Positions 1 through 7,598 of a stretch of 46,555 bases of DNA are shown piece by piece. Both the position numbers and the translations under genes were made by a program. This stretch comes from a virus: IMG/VR virus record IMGVR_UViG_3300036886_000301, positions 1 to 46,555 of that record; one strand, 5' to 3'. Below the pieces are notes generated by a model. The model did no database searches, was not told the DNA's origin, and saw only the letters and a program-made list of their open reading frames with translations. How positions within the stretch are numbered: position 1 is the stretch's first letter; each line of letters starts with the position of its first letter.

Positions 1-62
1 TGTTGAGTTGCAGTGATAAGTTTCGACCCTGATATAGTATAACTATAACAAGGGGGCGAAAT

Positions 63-914
63 ATGAAGCTCATACGGTTCTCGTTGATATTTCTCATCGG
101 ATCGATTTTGGTGGCATGCAGCGCACCTGGCGGTGGCCCTACTAGTGGTCCCGGCAAGATTACGTTGCAGTTTTCAAACACCAATTCGGTATCCATCGCC
201 AAGAGCTCTTCAATGGCGATATCCAACTCTCGGGCTGCACTGGCTAGAAAAATCGTCCCCGTCAAAAACGATTTTGACAACGCCTATCAGGCCATTGAAG
301 ATTACGTTAAGGGAAAGGGCGGAACGATTACCTATATCACGCCCTCAAAATTTCAGGTAGTCACCCGCGGCATGGCTTTGTACAATCTCGAAGACACTAA
401 CAGTGTCCTCTTCGGGGTTGAAAATGAAGGCTCTATCGATTTTTTCAACCCGCCCTTAATCAGTACGACAATAAACGCTGACACCTATGTCTGCTTCTCG
501 TTGGATCTCTCGTTAGATCCGACAGATGGTAGTATTAGCGATGGAAGAACTCTCGGAACACTCAAAGATGATTTCGCGACTTTGCTTTTGCTTTCTAAGG
601 CAGACGCAACTTCGCTGAAAACTGACGGTCTAGGAAACCTGGCTTGGGGCGACACCCATCCCCTCAATGTCTGGGGAAAAACAGGACCATTACTGGTGGG
701 CAATTTTACTCCCATCACCATTGAGCCTTCAGGCAACTACGTAATCACGCTCAATTGGTTTCTTGGAACCGGCACTAATGACAACACTCCTGAAGGCGAT
801 GGAATCATTGCACATTACAATGTCGACGGCAAAAACTACTACACTCTACGCCGAGATTTCATGGACCGCATGGAAGTCAGCAGCACGGAAGACAGCTCCA
901 CTTCTAACCAGTAA
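63..914 (+). CDS. Secreted lipoprotein of unknown function
   Basis: This 283-residue protein opens with a charged residue, a hydrophobic stretch and a lipobox ending LVAC around residue 19, followed by a Gly/Pro/Ser-rich linker. That is the pattern of a bacterial lipoprotein signal cleaved by signal peptidase II, so the mature protein should be lipid-anchored in a membrane. The remainder has no domain I recognise. It looks like a beta-rich globular protein with a Ser/Thr-rich tail. The start has the purine-rich stretch GGGGGCGAAAT just upstream, and a strong terminator follows the stop. Base composition is more GC-rich than in the genes to the right. A phage-encoded lipoprotein could act in superinfection exclusion or virion assembly, but that is speculation. 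Confidence 0.8.
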   Translation: MKLIRFSLIFLIGSILVACSAPGGGPTSGPGKITLQFSNTNSVSIAKSSSMAISNSRAALARKIVPVKNDFDNAYQAIEDYVKGKGGTITYITPSKFQVVTRGMALYNLEDTNSVLFGVENEGSIDFFNPPLISTTINADTYVCFSLDLSLDPTDGSISDGRTLGTLKDDFATLLLLSKADATSLKTDGLGNLAWGDTHPLNVWGKTGPLLVGNFTPITIEPSGNYVITLNWFLGTGTNDNTPEGDGIIAHYNVDGKNYYTLRRDFMDRMEVSSTEDSSTSNQ

Positions 915-924
915 TACAACATCG

Positions 925-954
925 GTGGCGGAATGACAACGTTCCGCCACTTTT
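925..954 (+). terminator. Rho-independent terminator after the lipoprotein gene
   Basis: A perfect 9-bp GC-rich stem (GTGGCGGAA with TTCCGCCAC) with an 8-base loop is followed directly by TTTT. It lies 10 bases past the lipoprotein stop and separates that gene from the tRNA-like cluster. Confidence 0.9.
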
Positions 955-1012
955 GGGGTTTTAGAACAAGTTAAATAGAAAATATCTTTCATAAGGCATA
1001 AATCAATTAATC

Positions 1013-1083
1013 GTCCGGTTGGCCAAGTGGAAAGGCGGAAGGTCGCAACCCTTTCATCGGGTGTTCGATTCACCCACCGGACT
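1013..1083 (+). tRNA. tRNA-Cys (GCA)
   Basis: A complete cloverleaf is visible: acceptor GTCCGGT/ACCGGAC, D arm GCC/GGC, anticodon stem GAAGG/CCTTT, loop TCGCAAC, T arm GGGTG/CACCC with loop TTCGATT, and discriminator T. The anticodon reads GCA (Cys). Base 33 is C rather than the usual T. CCA is not encoded. Confidence 0.9.
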
Positions 1084-1114
1084 ATAAACAAATTTCGCAC
1101 ATTGAAACATTCAT

Positions 1115-1249
1115 TAGAGGATAGCTCAGATAGAAGAGCTCCAGTAAAAACAAACGTCTTTTGGTATTACCTTGCTGAATAAGCTGACACTGAGAGATTA
1201 CCGTTAACTAAGGAACTGGCGGCCGGAGGTGCAAATCCTTCTCCTCTAA
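1115..1249 (+). ncRNA. tRNA-like RNA with a Y-RNA-type insert in the anticodon loop
   Basis: The outer parts form a tRNA: acceptor TAGAGGA/TCCTCTA (7 bp), D arm GCTC/GAGC with an 8-base loop, anticodon stem CCAGT/ACTGG, and T arm GGAGG/CCTTC with loop TGCAAAT. In place of a 7-base anticodon loop there are 69 bases (1146-1214). These hold the two halves of the Y-like element of this genome in swapped order: first AACGTCTTTTGG and ACCTTGCT, then AAGCTGACACTGAGAG and ATTACCGTTAAC. GTCTTTT can pair with GAGAGAT. The layout is a tRNA whose anticodon arm is extended by a Ro-binding-type stem, closed by a short loop near GAATA. It is a topological inverse of the RNA at 18514-18648. It could also be a tRNA with an unknown small intron, but 69 bases is far too short for a group I intron. 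Confidence 0.75.
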
Positions 1250-1254
1250 AATAA

Positions 1255-1788
1255 ATGATTGGTATATATATTTTGACTAACATGACCAATAGCTTTAAAT
1301 ACGTTGGTCAATCAACTAATATTAAGCATCGATTCAAGAGTCACAAAAATAAGAAAAAATCTCTTATTGATCAAGCTATAAAAAAATATGGCTGGAAAAA
1401 TTTTCAGACTTACATTTTCGAATGTTGTGAAAAAGATCTGGATTGGCTAGAGATTGAACTAATAAAAATCTTAAATACAATGGCCCCATTTGGTTATAAT
1501 TTAGAGTCAGGAGGAAGCTTATTTAAACATCACAACTCTGAATCTAAAAATAAAATGTCAATCAGAAAAATTGGAAATAAAAATCCAATGAAGCGTTCTG
1601 CTGTTGCTAAAAAACAATCAGAGTCGTTAAAAAACAAATTTATTGGAAACAAAAATTGGAGATGGAAGGGAGAAAATGTTACTGAGCGAACTTTAAGAAA
1701 AAGAAAACAGAAACAAAGAGACGTTTTTAAATTCATAGCTGAACATAAATTACGAAAACAAAAACGAGCGCTATTAATGCATATATGA
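1255..1788 (+). CDS. GIY-YIG homing endonuclease with NUMOD3 repeats
   Basis: The 177-residue product begins with the GIY-YIG core: GIYILTN near the N-terminus, then KYVGQS, with the conserved Arg in RFKSH and a Glu in the helix near residue 68. Basic NUMOD3-type segments (SESKNKMSIRKIGNKNPM and a second copy) follow and usually contact DNA. Such proteins are site-specific nicking or cutting mobile endonucleases. The gene begins 6 bases after one odd tRNA-like RNA and ends 8 bases before another, as expected for an element that targets RNA genes. It is much more AT-rich than the flanking RNAs, which suggests separate acquisition. Confidence 0.88.
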   Translation: MIGIYILTNMTNSFKYVGQSTNIKHRFKSHKNKKKSLIDQAIKKYGWKNFQTYIFECCEKDLDWLEIELIKILNTMAPFGYNLESGGSLFKHHNSESKNKMSIRKIGNKNPMKRSAVAKKQSESLKNKFIGNKNWRWKGENVTERTLRKRKQKQRDVFKFIAEHKLRKQKRALLMHI

Positions 1789-1795
1789 ATTTATC

Positions 1796-2088
1796 GAGAG
1801 ACGAACCGTGGTGGAAATAGACACGCCGGTCGCAACCGCCGGTGCCGCCCTAAAGACAGCATGGTTAGAAGTTATAGACGTCTGTGATTCGGGCGAAAGC
1901 AATACAATGCTTGCGGCGTCAACATAGGAAAGGCTATATAGTGCTAGCGCAGCGCTTGATGTTTTTTCCATGAACTCCAATAATAGTATTTGCGCCGATA
2001 GCCTTTGAAGCTCATAGCCTCTATGGTGGCGTGGAAGTAAACGAGTCAAGGTAGTCCAGGCTCAAACCCTTCTCGGTTCGATCTCTCC
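1796..2088 (+). ncRNA. tRNA-Leu-like structured RNA with a giant variable region
   Basis: The ends pair as GAGAGA/TCTCTC stacked on CGAACCG/CGGTTCG, 13 bp with one bulged A. Inside, tRNA spacing is exact: TG, D arm GTG-GAAATAGA-CAC (very like the tRNA-Leu D arms at 17.7-18.5 kb), one base, anticodon stem CCGGT/GCCGG, and loop CGCAACC. A degenerate T arm (AGG-CTCAAAC-CCT core) precedes the closing strand. About 210 bases stand where a variable arm would be. They contain the long-range helix AAAGGCTAT/ATAGCCTTT. The loop has G at position 33 and an arguable CAA anticodon, so decoding is doubtful. This may be a regulatory tRNA mimic, an intron-bearing tRNA-Leu, or a new RNA class. It fills the whole gap between the endonuclease gene and the next gene. 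Confidence 0.6.
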
Positions 2089-2108
2089 ATTTAAAAAGAG
2101 GTGTTAAT

Positions 2109-2429
2109 ATGTTAAACGAAGATAGCTTCATGAAAGAAATGAACGAGGCATTCCACAGTATTCGGCGCGGCAGCGTTCAAAGAGTCACATCAATCACTAT
2201 AACTTTTCCTTTAAACGACGACACAACAGGCGAGCCTATCTTTAGCGCAAGCGGTGGTTATGATGATGGCTTTAATTTCACACCATCTATAAAATTAGAT
2301 GTAAGTTCAGAAATGAAAGCAGTAGCTAAGAGTCTGAGAGAAAAAGCCGAAGCACAACTCGATAATCAAAAATCGCTTTTGAAAGATAGAATGAGAGACA
2401 TTCTACTGAAGGCGGTTGCAGAGGTCTAA
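2109..2429 (+). CDS. Unknown 106-residue protein
   Basis: I do not recognise this protein. It looks soluble: the N-terminal half carries beta-type segments (VQRVTSITITFPL and a GYDDGF turn), and the C-terminal third is a charged helix. A good ribosome site (GAGGTG) precedes the start. The stop overlaps the next start as TAATG, so the two are probably translated together. Confidence 0.75.
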   Translation: MLNEDSFMKEMNEAFHSIRRGSVQRVTSITITFPLNDDTTGEPIFSASGGYDDGFNFTPSIKLDVSSEMKAVAKSLREKAEAQLDNQKSLLKDRMRDILLKAVAEV

Positions 2430-2626
2430 TGAACGGAGATCTGTCTAAAAAAGAAGGTAGCTTCCCACGCTGGATAGACGCTTTCGATGACGGCTTCAAA
2501 CCTACAACTCGAAAAGGGAAAACTAAAATACCTTCTTCTACTCAAGACAAACGGTATGAGCGTCGTTGGCGACGACACTATGGTAATGCTATATTTAATA
2601 GAGAGGAAAAATTAGACCTTCTATAG
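2429..2626 (+). CDS. Unknown small basic protein
   Basis: This 65-residue protein is rich in Lys, Arg and Trp, with a basic stretch (DKRYERRWRRHY) that could bind nucleic acid. It matches no family I know. It starts in the TAATG overlap with the preceding gene. Confidence 0.65.
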   Translation: MNGDLSKKEGSFPRWIDAFDDGFKPTTRKGKTKIPSSTQDKRYERRWRRHYGNAIFNREEKLDLL

Positions 2627-2640
2627 AATAAGATAATTCT

Positions 2641-2835
2641 ATGGATGTTTACGACTTCACGACTCTGAAAGAGCTAGTCGAAAAACTATTACTAGAACTC
2701 AAAATAGACGAACAATATTTAGAATTTTGTAGTAAAACTCCAGGACAGAAACTCTCCCAAGAAACAGCCGAAGCTATTTTAGACGTTATCCATCCCATAA
2801 GACGTGTAAAGCGCTTCTGGCATGGCTCAATTTAA
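2641..2835 (+). CDS. Unknown 64-residue protein
   Basis: A mainly helical small acidic protein of no recognised family. There is no Shine-Dalgarno. The start codon is instead preceded by AAGATAAT at 2630-2637 with a 3-base gap, a start-site motif that recurs across the window. Confidence 0.65.
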   Translation: MDVYDFTTLKELVEKLLLELKIDEQYLEFCSKTPGQKLSQETAEAILDVIHPIRRVKRFWHGSI

Positions 2836-2847
2836 AAAGGATTAAAA

Positions 2848-3660
2848 ATGAAGGCATCGCTAATTAAATATGAAAGCAACGCGTGTGGAGAAAAAGTAAT
2901 TTTTGATGTTAAGGATCATATATACAGACTTGAAAAAAACGGTAAAAGACTTATATCAGTCACACAAACTATAGACAAATTCGCTCCTGAGTTTCATACC
3001 GACATAATGGCTAAACGTTCTGAAGCTACTTATGGCGAAGACGCTAGCGTCATTAAGCATGCTTGGAGAGAACATAACGAGACGGCAAAAGAAAATGGAT
3101 CTTGGATGCACAACTACCTTGAAGCTTATGCATTAGGATTACCTACGGAGAAACCTAAAGATACTTATACGCGCGAACGTTGTAAACATATGAGAAACGT
3201 GGTAGATACTATTACTAAAGGTGCTAGAGATGTAGTAGTAGAAAAGATCTTGTTTTCAGAAAAGCTTGGTTTAGCAGGAACGGTCGATCTTTTAGTTTTA
3301 TTGGACGACGGCCTAATGATTTTAGACTGGAAGACTAGTGCACAGATTATTCAGTTTAGTCGTTACCATCAAAAGATGCTCTCACCGATTGAATACTTAG
3401 AAGACTGCAATTTCGTTCACTATTCGTTGCAGCTCAATTTCTACAAACGTCTTTTAATAGAAGAAGGTTATTATCCCGACGTTTCAAAATACGAAATGGG
3501 TATTGTGCACATACGAGATAAAACTACATTCTTTCCTGTAAATCATATGGATTCTGACATAGATAAATTACTTAACGCAGTAGCAGCACAAAACGCTGCA
3601 GCAGAACTTGCCCCCGTAGCTCAATTGGATAGAGCGCCATCCTTCGAAGTTGGAGGTTAG
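2848..3660 (+). CDS. PD-(D/E)XK nuclease, RecB/Cas4-like
   Basis: The 270-residue product has the order of motifs of the RecB/Cas4 nuclease superfamily. There is an N-terminal helical part with LISVTQTIDKFAP, a mid-protein Glu in VVVEKILFS, the acidic motif AGTVDLLV, the catalytic strand LMILDWKTS (Asp-x-Lys), and the trailing Gln helix YSLQLNFYKR. No iron-sulfur Cys cluster is seen. Such enzymes cut or resect DNA in phage recombination and replication. The last 16 residues (from about APVAQLDRAPSF) are translated from the tRNA-Arg gene at 3610-3683, so gene and tRNA overlap by 51 bases. The true functional end may lie near residue 254. The ribosome site AAAGGA is clear. Confidence 0.8.
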   Translation: MKASLIKYESNACGEKVIFDVKDHIYRLEKNGKRLISVTQTIDKFAPEFHTDIMAKRSEATYGEDASVIKHAWREHNETAKENGSWMHNYLEAYALGLPTEKPKDTYTRERCKHMRNVVDTITKGARDVVVEKILFSEKLGLAGTVDLLVLLDDGLMILDWKTSAQIIQFSRYHQKMLSPIEYLEDCNFVHYSLQLNFYKRLLIEEGYYPDVSKYEMGIVHIRDKTTFFPVNHMDSDIDKLLNAVAAQNAAAELAPVAQLDRAPSFEVGG

Positions 3661-3683
3661 CAGTTCGAACCTGCTCGGAGGTA
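3610..3683 (+). tRNA. tRNA-Arg (TCG)
   Basis: Acceptor GCCCCCG/CGGAGGT (one mismatch), D arm GCTC/GAGC, anticodon stem CCATC/GTTGG, loop CTTCGAA giving anticodon TCG, T arm AGCAG/CTGCT with TTCGAAC, and discriminator A. The 5' two thirds overlap the end of the nuclease reading frame. Confidence 0.88.
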
Positions 3684-3711
3684 CTACAAGATAATATCTA
3701 GAGGTAGTAAA

Positions 3712-4185
3712 ATGTTAAAGAACTTCCGAGATGCTCTAGACGATCAACTAAATGAATCGTTTCTTGTCGACATAATAAAGTGGGCATTATATTTTGCCGG
3801 CGCTATTTGGTTAATATGCAAAGTTTATGGCGGTGGAGATCTTTTTTCGATTGATGCACCAGGTCTTGAGTCGCTTTTAAAAAAATATCACATGCGAAAT
3901 CTTAATTCTAAGCGTGTTAAGAAGATAGTAGAAAAGCATGGTGTAAATATCGCAGACTTTAAAAAGGAAATAAGAAATCCATCTTTTACGAGAGCTATGA
4001 ACAAGTTGTTGATGGCAGCCCAGAAGCTATCCAAAAAAGACACACCACAAAATAAAGATGCAGTCATTAACGCAAAGAAAGAAGTTGAAGAAGCGATAAA
4101 TAGCTTTGAGCCTAAGCAACGAGCTTTGTTCAGAGAGCTAGTGGCAGAATTCGAACCGAATCGACCGCATTCATTTAGCAAATGA
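3712..4185 (+). CDS. Unknown membrane-anchored protein
   Basis: The 157-residue product has one hydrophobic segment near residues 22-40 (WALYFAGAIWLICKVY), then a charged, strongly helical domain. A single N-terminal anchor with a cytoplasmic helical tail is the simplest topology. Both AAGATAAT (3688-3695) and a ribosome site (GAGGTAG) lie upstream. It overlaps the next gene by ATGA. Confidence 0.75.
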   Translation: MLKNFRDALDDQLNESFLVDIIKWALYFAGAIWLICKVYGGGDLFSIDAPGLESLLKKYHMRNLNSKRVKKIVEKHGVNIADFKKEIRNPSFTRAMNKLLMAAQKLSKKDTPQNKDAVINAKKEVEEAINSFEPKQRALFRELVAEFEPNRPHSFSK

Positions 4186-5453
4186 ACCGTAAGACTTGCG
4201 ACCAGATTATAACAAAATACAAAGACTTCTTATCTATACTCCCAAATTATCAAATACTAGGATCCTATGGAAGAGGCGAGTCTGAAATAGGCGATTTAGA
4301 CATTCTTTTCAATAGAGAGCTATTCGATCTTAACGCCTATAAAAAATTCAAGCCCTTGATCAAATCTAACAATATATACCTGGAACGTGACAAAAAACGT
4401 ATTCTCATTAAGGGTCACTTAGACTCACTTAAGATTGAAGCTTATGGCGTTGATAAAAAATACATGTCAGCTTTCAGTTGTCTAATGATAGGGCCACACG
4501 ATCGATTTGATAGACTACTTAAAGATGCAAAGAAGCATGGTTATTATATGACGCACTTTGGTCTACTAAAGTCAAATGAAATCATGGATCGTGAAATGTC
4601 TGAGGATGTATGTTTTGATTCTGAAGATAAAATTCTATTTGACGTGCCCGAAAAGTATGAACGATTCATATATAGCCAACCAATGAATTATGAAATAAGA
4701 GAGTTCAATCTCATTAAAAAGTATTGGAAAAATGAATACTTCTATTGCACAGAAAGATCTTTCTACATTGAGCCGACTACAAGATGTAATAGTAATTGCG
4801 TTATGTGTACAAGAAGAGACACGCCTGCTAGTGATTTAACGTTTGACTCTTTCAAATTCATACTTGATAAGCTTGAACCTTTACATGTAAAATTTTGGGG
4901 TCGAGGTGAATCTCTAATACACAAAGATTGTTGGCGTATGATTGACGAAATGAAAAAACGGGCAATTATAATCTACTTAACGACGAACTTCAACTTGGAC
5001 ATTGATTGGCAAAGTATTTCTAATGCTGATGTTATCTATATATCCCTCCATACATTTAACGAGAAGAACTATTTCAAAATTACTGGTCAGAAAATTAACA
5101 AGGTTTTAGATAACATTTTAAAAGCAAAAAGCATGAGATTGAATATTGCTATAAAAGCCGTCGTTCAAGAAACTAACAAAAACGACATAAATGAATTTAT
5201 AGAAATAGCTGAAAAACATCAAATCAAATATATGGCCACAAACGTTAGACATATAGGTATCCCTCAGAAAACTGATTTCTATAAATGTGCCCAACCAAAC
5301 TTTCCATTCGTTGCAGCTAATGGAGATATTCATCCGTGTTGTATGACACCGGGTAAAATAGGCAACATATTTCAAGATAATATTGACTACACAATAATCA
5401 ATTCCGCTAAAGCCAGAAAATTAGATAGATGTTTGACCTGTGAATTGAACTAG
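4182..5453 (+). CDS. Polymerase-X-like nucleotidyltransferase fused to a radical SAM/SPASM enzyme
   Basis: Two enzyme modules share one 423-residue chain. Residues about 1-165 resemble the palm and thumb of family X DNA polymerases: the nucleotide-binding motif GSYGRGESEIGDLDIL supplies two carboxylates, LKIEAYGV gives a Glu at the third acidic position, and KHGYYMTHFGLLKS matches the family signature near the thumb. Residues about 195-423 are radical SAM. They hold the cluster motif CNSNCVMC (CxxxCxxC), a GRGES stretch, and a C-terminal Cys set (YKCAQ, HPCCM, DRCLTC) like a SPASM auxiliary-cluster domain. Radical SAM/SPASM enzymes usually modify peptides or sugars. The substrate is unknown, and I know of no standard family with this fusion. 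A nucleotidyl-transfer step coupled to radical chemistry is an inference. The gene overlaps its upstream neighbour. Confidence 0.8.
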   Translation: MNRKTCDQIITKYKDFLSILPNYQILGSYGRGESEIGDLDILFNRELFDLNAYKKFKPLIKSNNIYLERDKKRILIKGHLDSLKIEAYGVDKKYMSAFSCLMIGPHDRFDRLLKDAKKHGYYMTHFGLLKSNEIMDREMSEDVCFDSEDKILFDVPEKYERFIYSQPMNYEIREFNLIKKYWKNEYFYCTERSFYIEPTTRCNSNCVMCTRRDTPASDLTFDSFKFILDKLEPLHVKFWGRGESLIHKDCWRMIDEMKKRAIIIYLTTNFNLDIDWQSISNADVIYISLHTFNEKNYFKITGQKINKVLDNILKAKSMRLNIAIKAVVQETNKNDINEFIEIAEKHQIKYMATNVRHIGIPQKTDFYKCAQPNFPFVAANGDIHPCCMTPGKIGNIFQDNIDYTIINSAKARKLDRCLTCELN

Positions 5454-5463
5454 GAGCAAGAGA

Positions 5464-5775
5464 ATGAGTATAACCTACGACACAGACACTGTAGGTTCAT
5501 GGGCTGAGATGAAATCTTACATGGATGAGCCAATTGATAAAGATTATGTTTCTGGAAGCGGGACATGGGCTATAGCTGGTGAAATGAGCACAGAAAGATT
5601 TCGCACTAAACCTCAAGCCTATGGAACTTTTCTTGCAAGATTACTCGAGCACGACCAACTTGAAGATTTTTTCAAACAAGCTAGCCCAGAAGATATAAAT
5701 GAGCTCAGACTTAGTAAAGGCATGTATGAATTAATAAAAATGATTCTTAGAGGAGAAGTAGATGTTAGAGCATGA
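5464..5775 (+). CDS. Unknown protein, paralogue of the next gene
   Basis: The 103-residue acidic helical protein shares a pattern with its downstream neighbour: KDYVSGSGTWAIAGE, a Thr-Lys-x-x-Ala-Tyr segment, then FFKQASPEDINEL. The pair looks like a local duplication. A ribosome site (GGAGCAAGAG) precedes the start, and the end overlaps the next start. Confidence 0.75.
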   Translation: MSITYDTDTVGSWAEMKSYMDEPIDKDYVSGSGTWAIAGEMSTERFRTKPQAYGTFLARLLEHDQLEDFFKQASPEDINELRLSKGMYELIKMILRGEVDVRA

Positions 5776-6166
5776 TGTTACTAGGGTAGGCACTTATGAC
5801 GAAATCATGGCGCCCATAATAGCTGGTCAACCAATGAGCGCTAAGGAAAAGAAAGATTGGGAAAAAGAATATGTTAGCGGCAAAGGTGATTGGGCTGTAG
5901 GTGGAGAAACTAATCTCGATAGATATAAGACCAAAGAAGAAGCCTATAAGGCTTTCATAGACGATCTGAATAGTTGGGGTAACAACCAATTTAAAGAATT
6001 CCTTAAGAATGCTAAACCCGAAGAGTTACAAGAGCTTATGTTAGGCTTGGGCGCTAAAGCGTTGGGTAAAGGTGTTGATGATAAAAAGATTCTAATAAGG
6101 TCTATCTTTGCAAAGAGAGAAATTTTAATAAAATATCTAGTTTTAAGATTCCCACCTGAAACCTAA
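5762..6166 (+). CDS. Unknown protein, paralogue of the preceding gene
   Basis: This 134-residue protein repeats the neighbour's core (KEYVSGKGDWAVGGE, TKEEAYKAF, FLKNAKPEELQEL). Its C-terminus carries LIRSIFAKRE, like the C-terminal helix shared by many mini-proteins here. Function unknown. Confidence 0.75.
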   Translation: MLEHDVTRVGTYDEIMAPIIAGQPMSAKEKKDWEKEYVSGKGDWAVGGETNLDRYKTKEEAYKAFIDDLNSWGNNQFKEFLKNAKPEELQELMLGLGAKALGKGVDDKKILIRSIFAKREILIKYLVLRFPPET

Positions 6167-6221
6167 AATCTTAGGCATAATTAAGTTCACCCAATCATAA
6201 TATTTTTCCAAAGGCGATAAA

Positions 6222-7241
6222 ATGAAAATTGAAGAAGATATAAAGTTAGATTTTGACGACGTACTTATCCGTCCTCAACGAAGCACATTAAAATCACGAC
6301 AAGAAATAGAGCTGACTAGAGAAGATGATAAACCTTTCAAGTTCAAGTGGTCTACACAAACTTGGAATGGTATCCCTATCGTTGCTGCAAATATGGATAC
6401 GGTAGGCACTTTCGAAATGGCCAAAGCTTTATCCAATAGGGGAATGCTGACCTGTATTCACAAATATTATTCAACTAAGGATTGGCTTAAGACAGATATA
6501 GATTTCAATCACACTATTCCTTCTATAGGCGTGAAAAGAGAAGATCTTACGAAGTTCAAGAAGATTTATAAGGACAAGCCTACTAAGTTCCTTTGTATAG
6601 ACGTGGCGAATGGCTATGGCGAATATTTACCTCAACATATTAAGAAAATTAGAAAGCTCTTTCCTGACATCATTTTAATAGCTGGCAACGTAGTAACTGC
6701 AGATATGACGCAAGAACTTATACTTGCCGGAGCCGACATAGTAAAGATAGGCATTGGTCCAGGCATGGGATGCTCTACTACAGACGTGACGGGTATTGGT
6801 TATCCTCAACTTTCAGCAGTAATAGATTGTGCTGATGCTGCCCACGGCTTAGGTGGTCATATAATCTCAGATGGTGGTTGTAAAAAGTTTGGTGACATCA
6901 TAAAAGCCTTTGCGGGTGGGGCAGATTTTGTAATGCTCGGTGGCATGTTGGCTGGACACGACGAGGGCTTGAAAGAAAACGATATCATTATCGATAAAAG
7001 TGGCAAGAAGTTTATTAAATTCTACGGTATGTCTTCTAGGTTCGCTAATGAAAAATACAATGGAGGCATGAAAGATTATAGAGCTTCTGAGGGTAAAGAA
7101 ATTATGATGCCCGTCAAGGGCCCAGTCGATGAGACACTACTTGAGATGATGGGCGCGATGAGATCGGCATGCACTTACCTTGGTGCGAAGAGACTGAAGG
7201 AAATTCCAAGACGGGCAACTTTTATAAAAAGATTTCGGTAG
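6222..7241 (+). CDS. guaC: GMP reductase
   Basis: The 339-residue product matches GMP reductase across its length: DFDDVLIRPQRSTLKSR at the N-terminus, ANMDTVGTFEMA, the catalytic-Cys loop IGPGMGCSTTDVTGIGYPQ, the phosphate-binding ISDGGC, FVMLGGMLAGHDE, and the C-terminal RSACTYLGAKRLKEI. It lacks the CBS domains of IMP dehydrogenase, and the wording of the conserved blocks favours GMP over IMP dehydrogenase. The enzyme converts GMP to IMP and ammonia with NADPH. In a phage it would shift purine pools during infection. Its ribosome site is weak (AAAGGCGATAAA). Confidence 0.92.
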   Translation: MKIEEDIKLDFDDVLIRPQRSTLKSRQEIELTREDDKPFKFKWSTQTWNGIPIVAANMDTVGTFEMAKALSNRGMLTCIHKYYSTKDWLKTDIDFNHTIPSIGVKREDLTKFKKIYKDKPTKFLCIDVANGYGEYLPQHIKKIRKLFPDIILIAGNVVTADMTQELILAGADIVKIGIGPGMGCSTTDVTGIGYPQLSAVIDCADAAHGLGGHIISDGGCKKFGDIIKAFAGGADFVMLGGMLAGHDEGLKENDIIIDKSGKKFIKFYGMSSRFANEKYNGGMKDYRASEGKEIMMPVKGPVDETLLEMMGAMRSACTYLGAKRLKEIPRRATFIKRFR

Positions 7242-7294
7242 AAACTGCAAAAAGAAAAAGCACCCCGTAAGATAAATAATAAGCGAAGGATAAT

Positions 7295-7561
7295 ATGACA
7301 GACGAAGAATTTATAGCAAGGTTAAAAAAAAGATTTCCCAATCAACCTCTTACCTTTGAAAGAACTAACGAAAAACTAATAGTCAAAGTAAGAGATGAAA
7401 TTATTTCATTAAGCTGGGAAAAAGATTTAGATGAAAAACTTAATCGGCTCTACGGCATTAATGCCGAGGAGGAAATCCTAGAAGTATTTTGTCTAGAATT
7501 AGAAGCAATACTGGAAGGAAGCACTTCTACAAACAACACGAGCGGCACTCAGTCGCCTTAA
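7295..7561 (+). CDS. Unknown 88-residue protein
   Basis: A soluble, charged protein with a Ser/Thr/Gln-rich tail and no family I know. AAGATAAATA lies about 20 bases upstream together with a ribosome site (GCGAAGGA). Confidence 0.7.
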   Translation: MTDEEFIARLKKRFPNQPLTFERTNEKLIVKVRDEIISLSWEKDLDEKLNRLYGINAEEEILEVFCLELEAILEGSTSTNNTSGTQSP

Positions 7562-7598
7562 CATATTATTAAACCAAAAAGAAAATAGAGGAATTAAA

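Noticed and set aside
63-914. Host chromosomal origin of the lipoprotein end of the window
   Set aside because: I considered that the GC-richer first gene marks a bacterial chromosome or prophage border, but no integrase or att repeat is visible, and a normal terminator leads straight into the tRNA-like cluster.
1146-1214. Group I intron in the tRNA at 1115
   Set aside because: The insert is only 69 bases, well below group I intron size, and it matches the Y-like element motifs instead.
1796-2088. tmRNA
   Set aside because: There is no convincing tag frame, no typical 5' and 3' tmRNA ends, and a Leu-type D arm is present, which tmRNA lacks.
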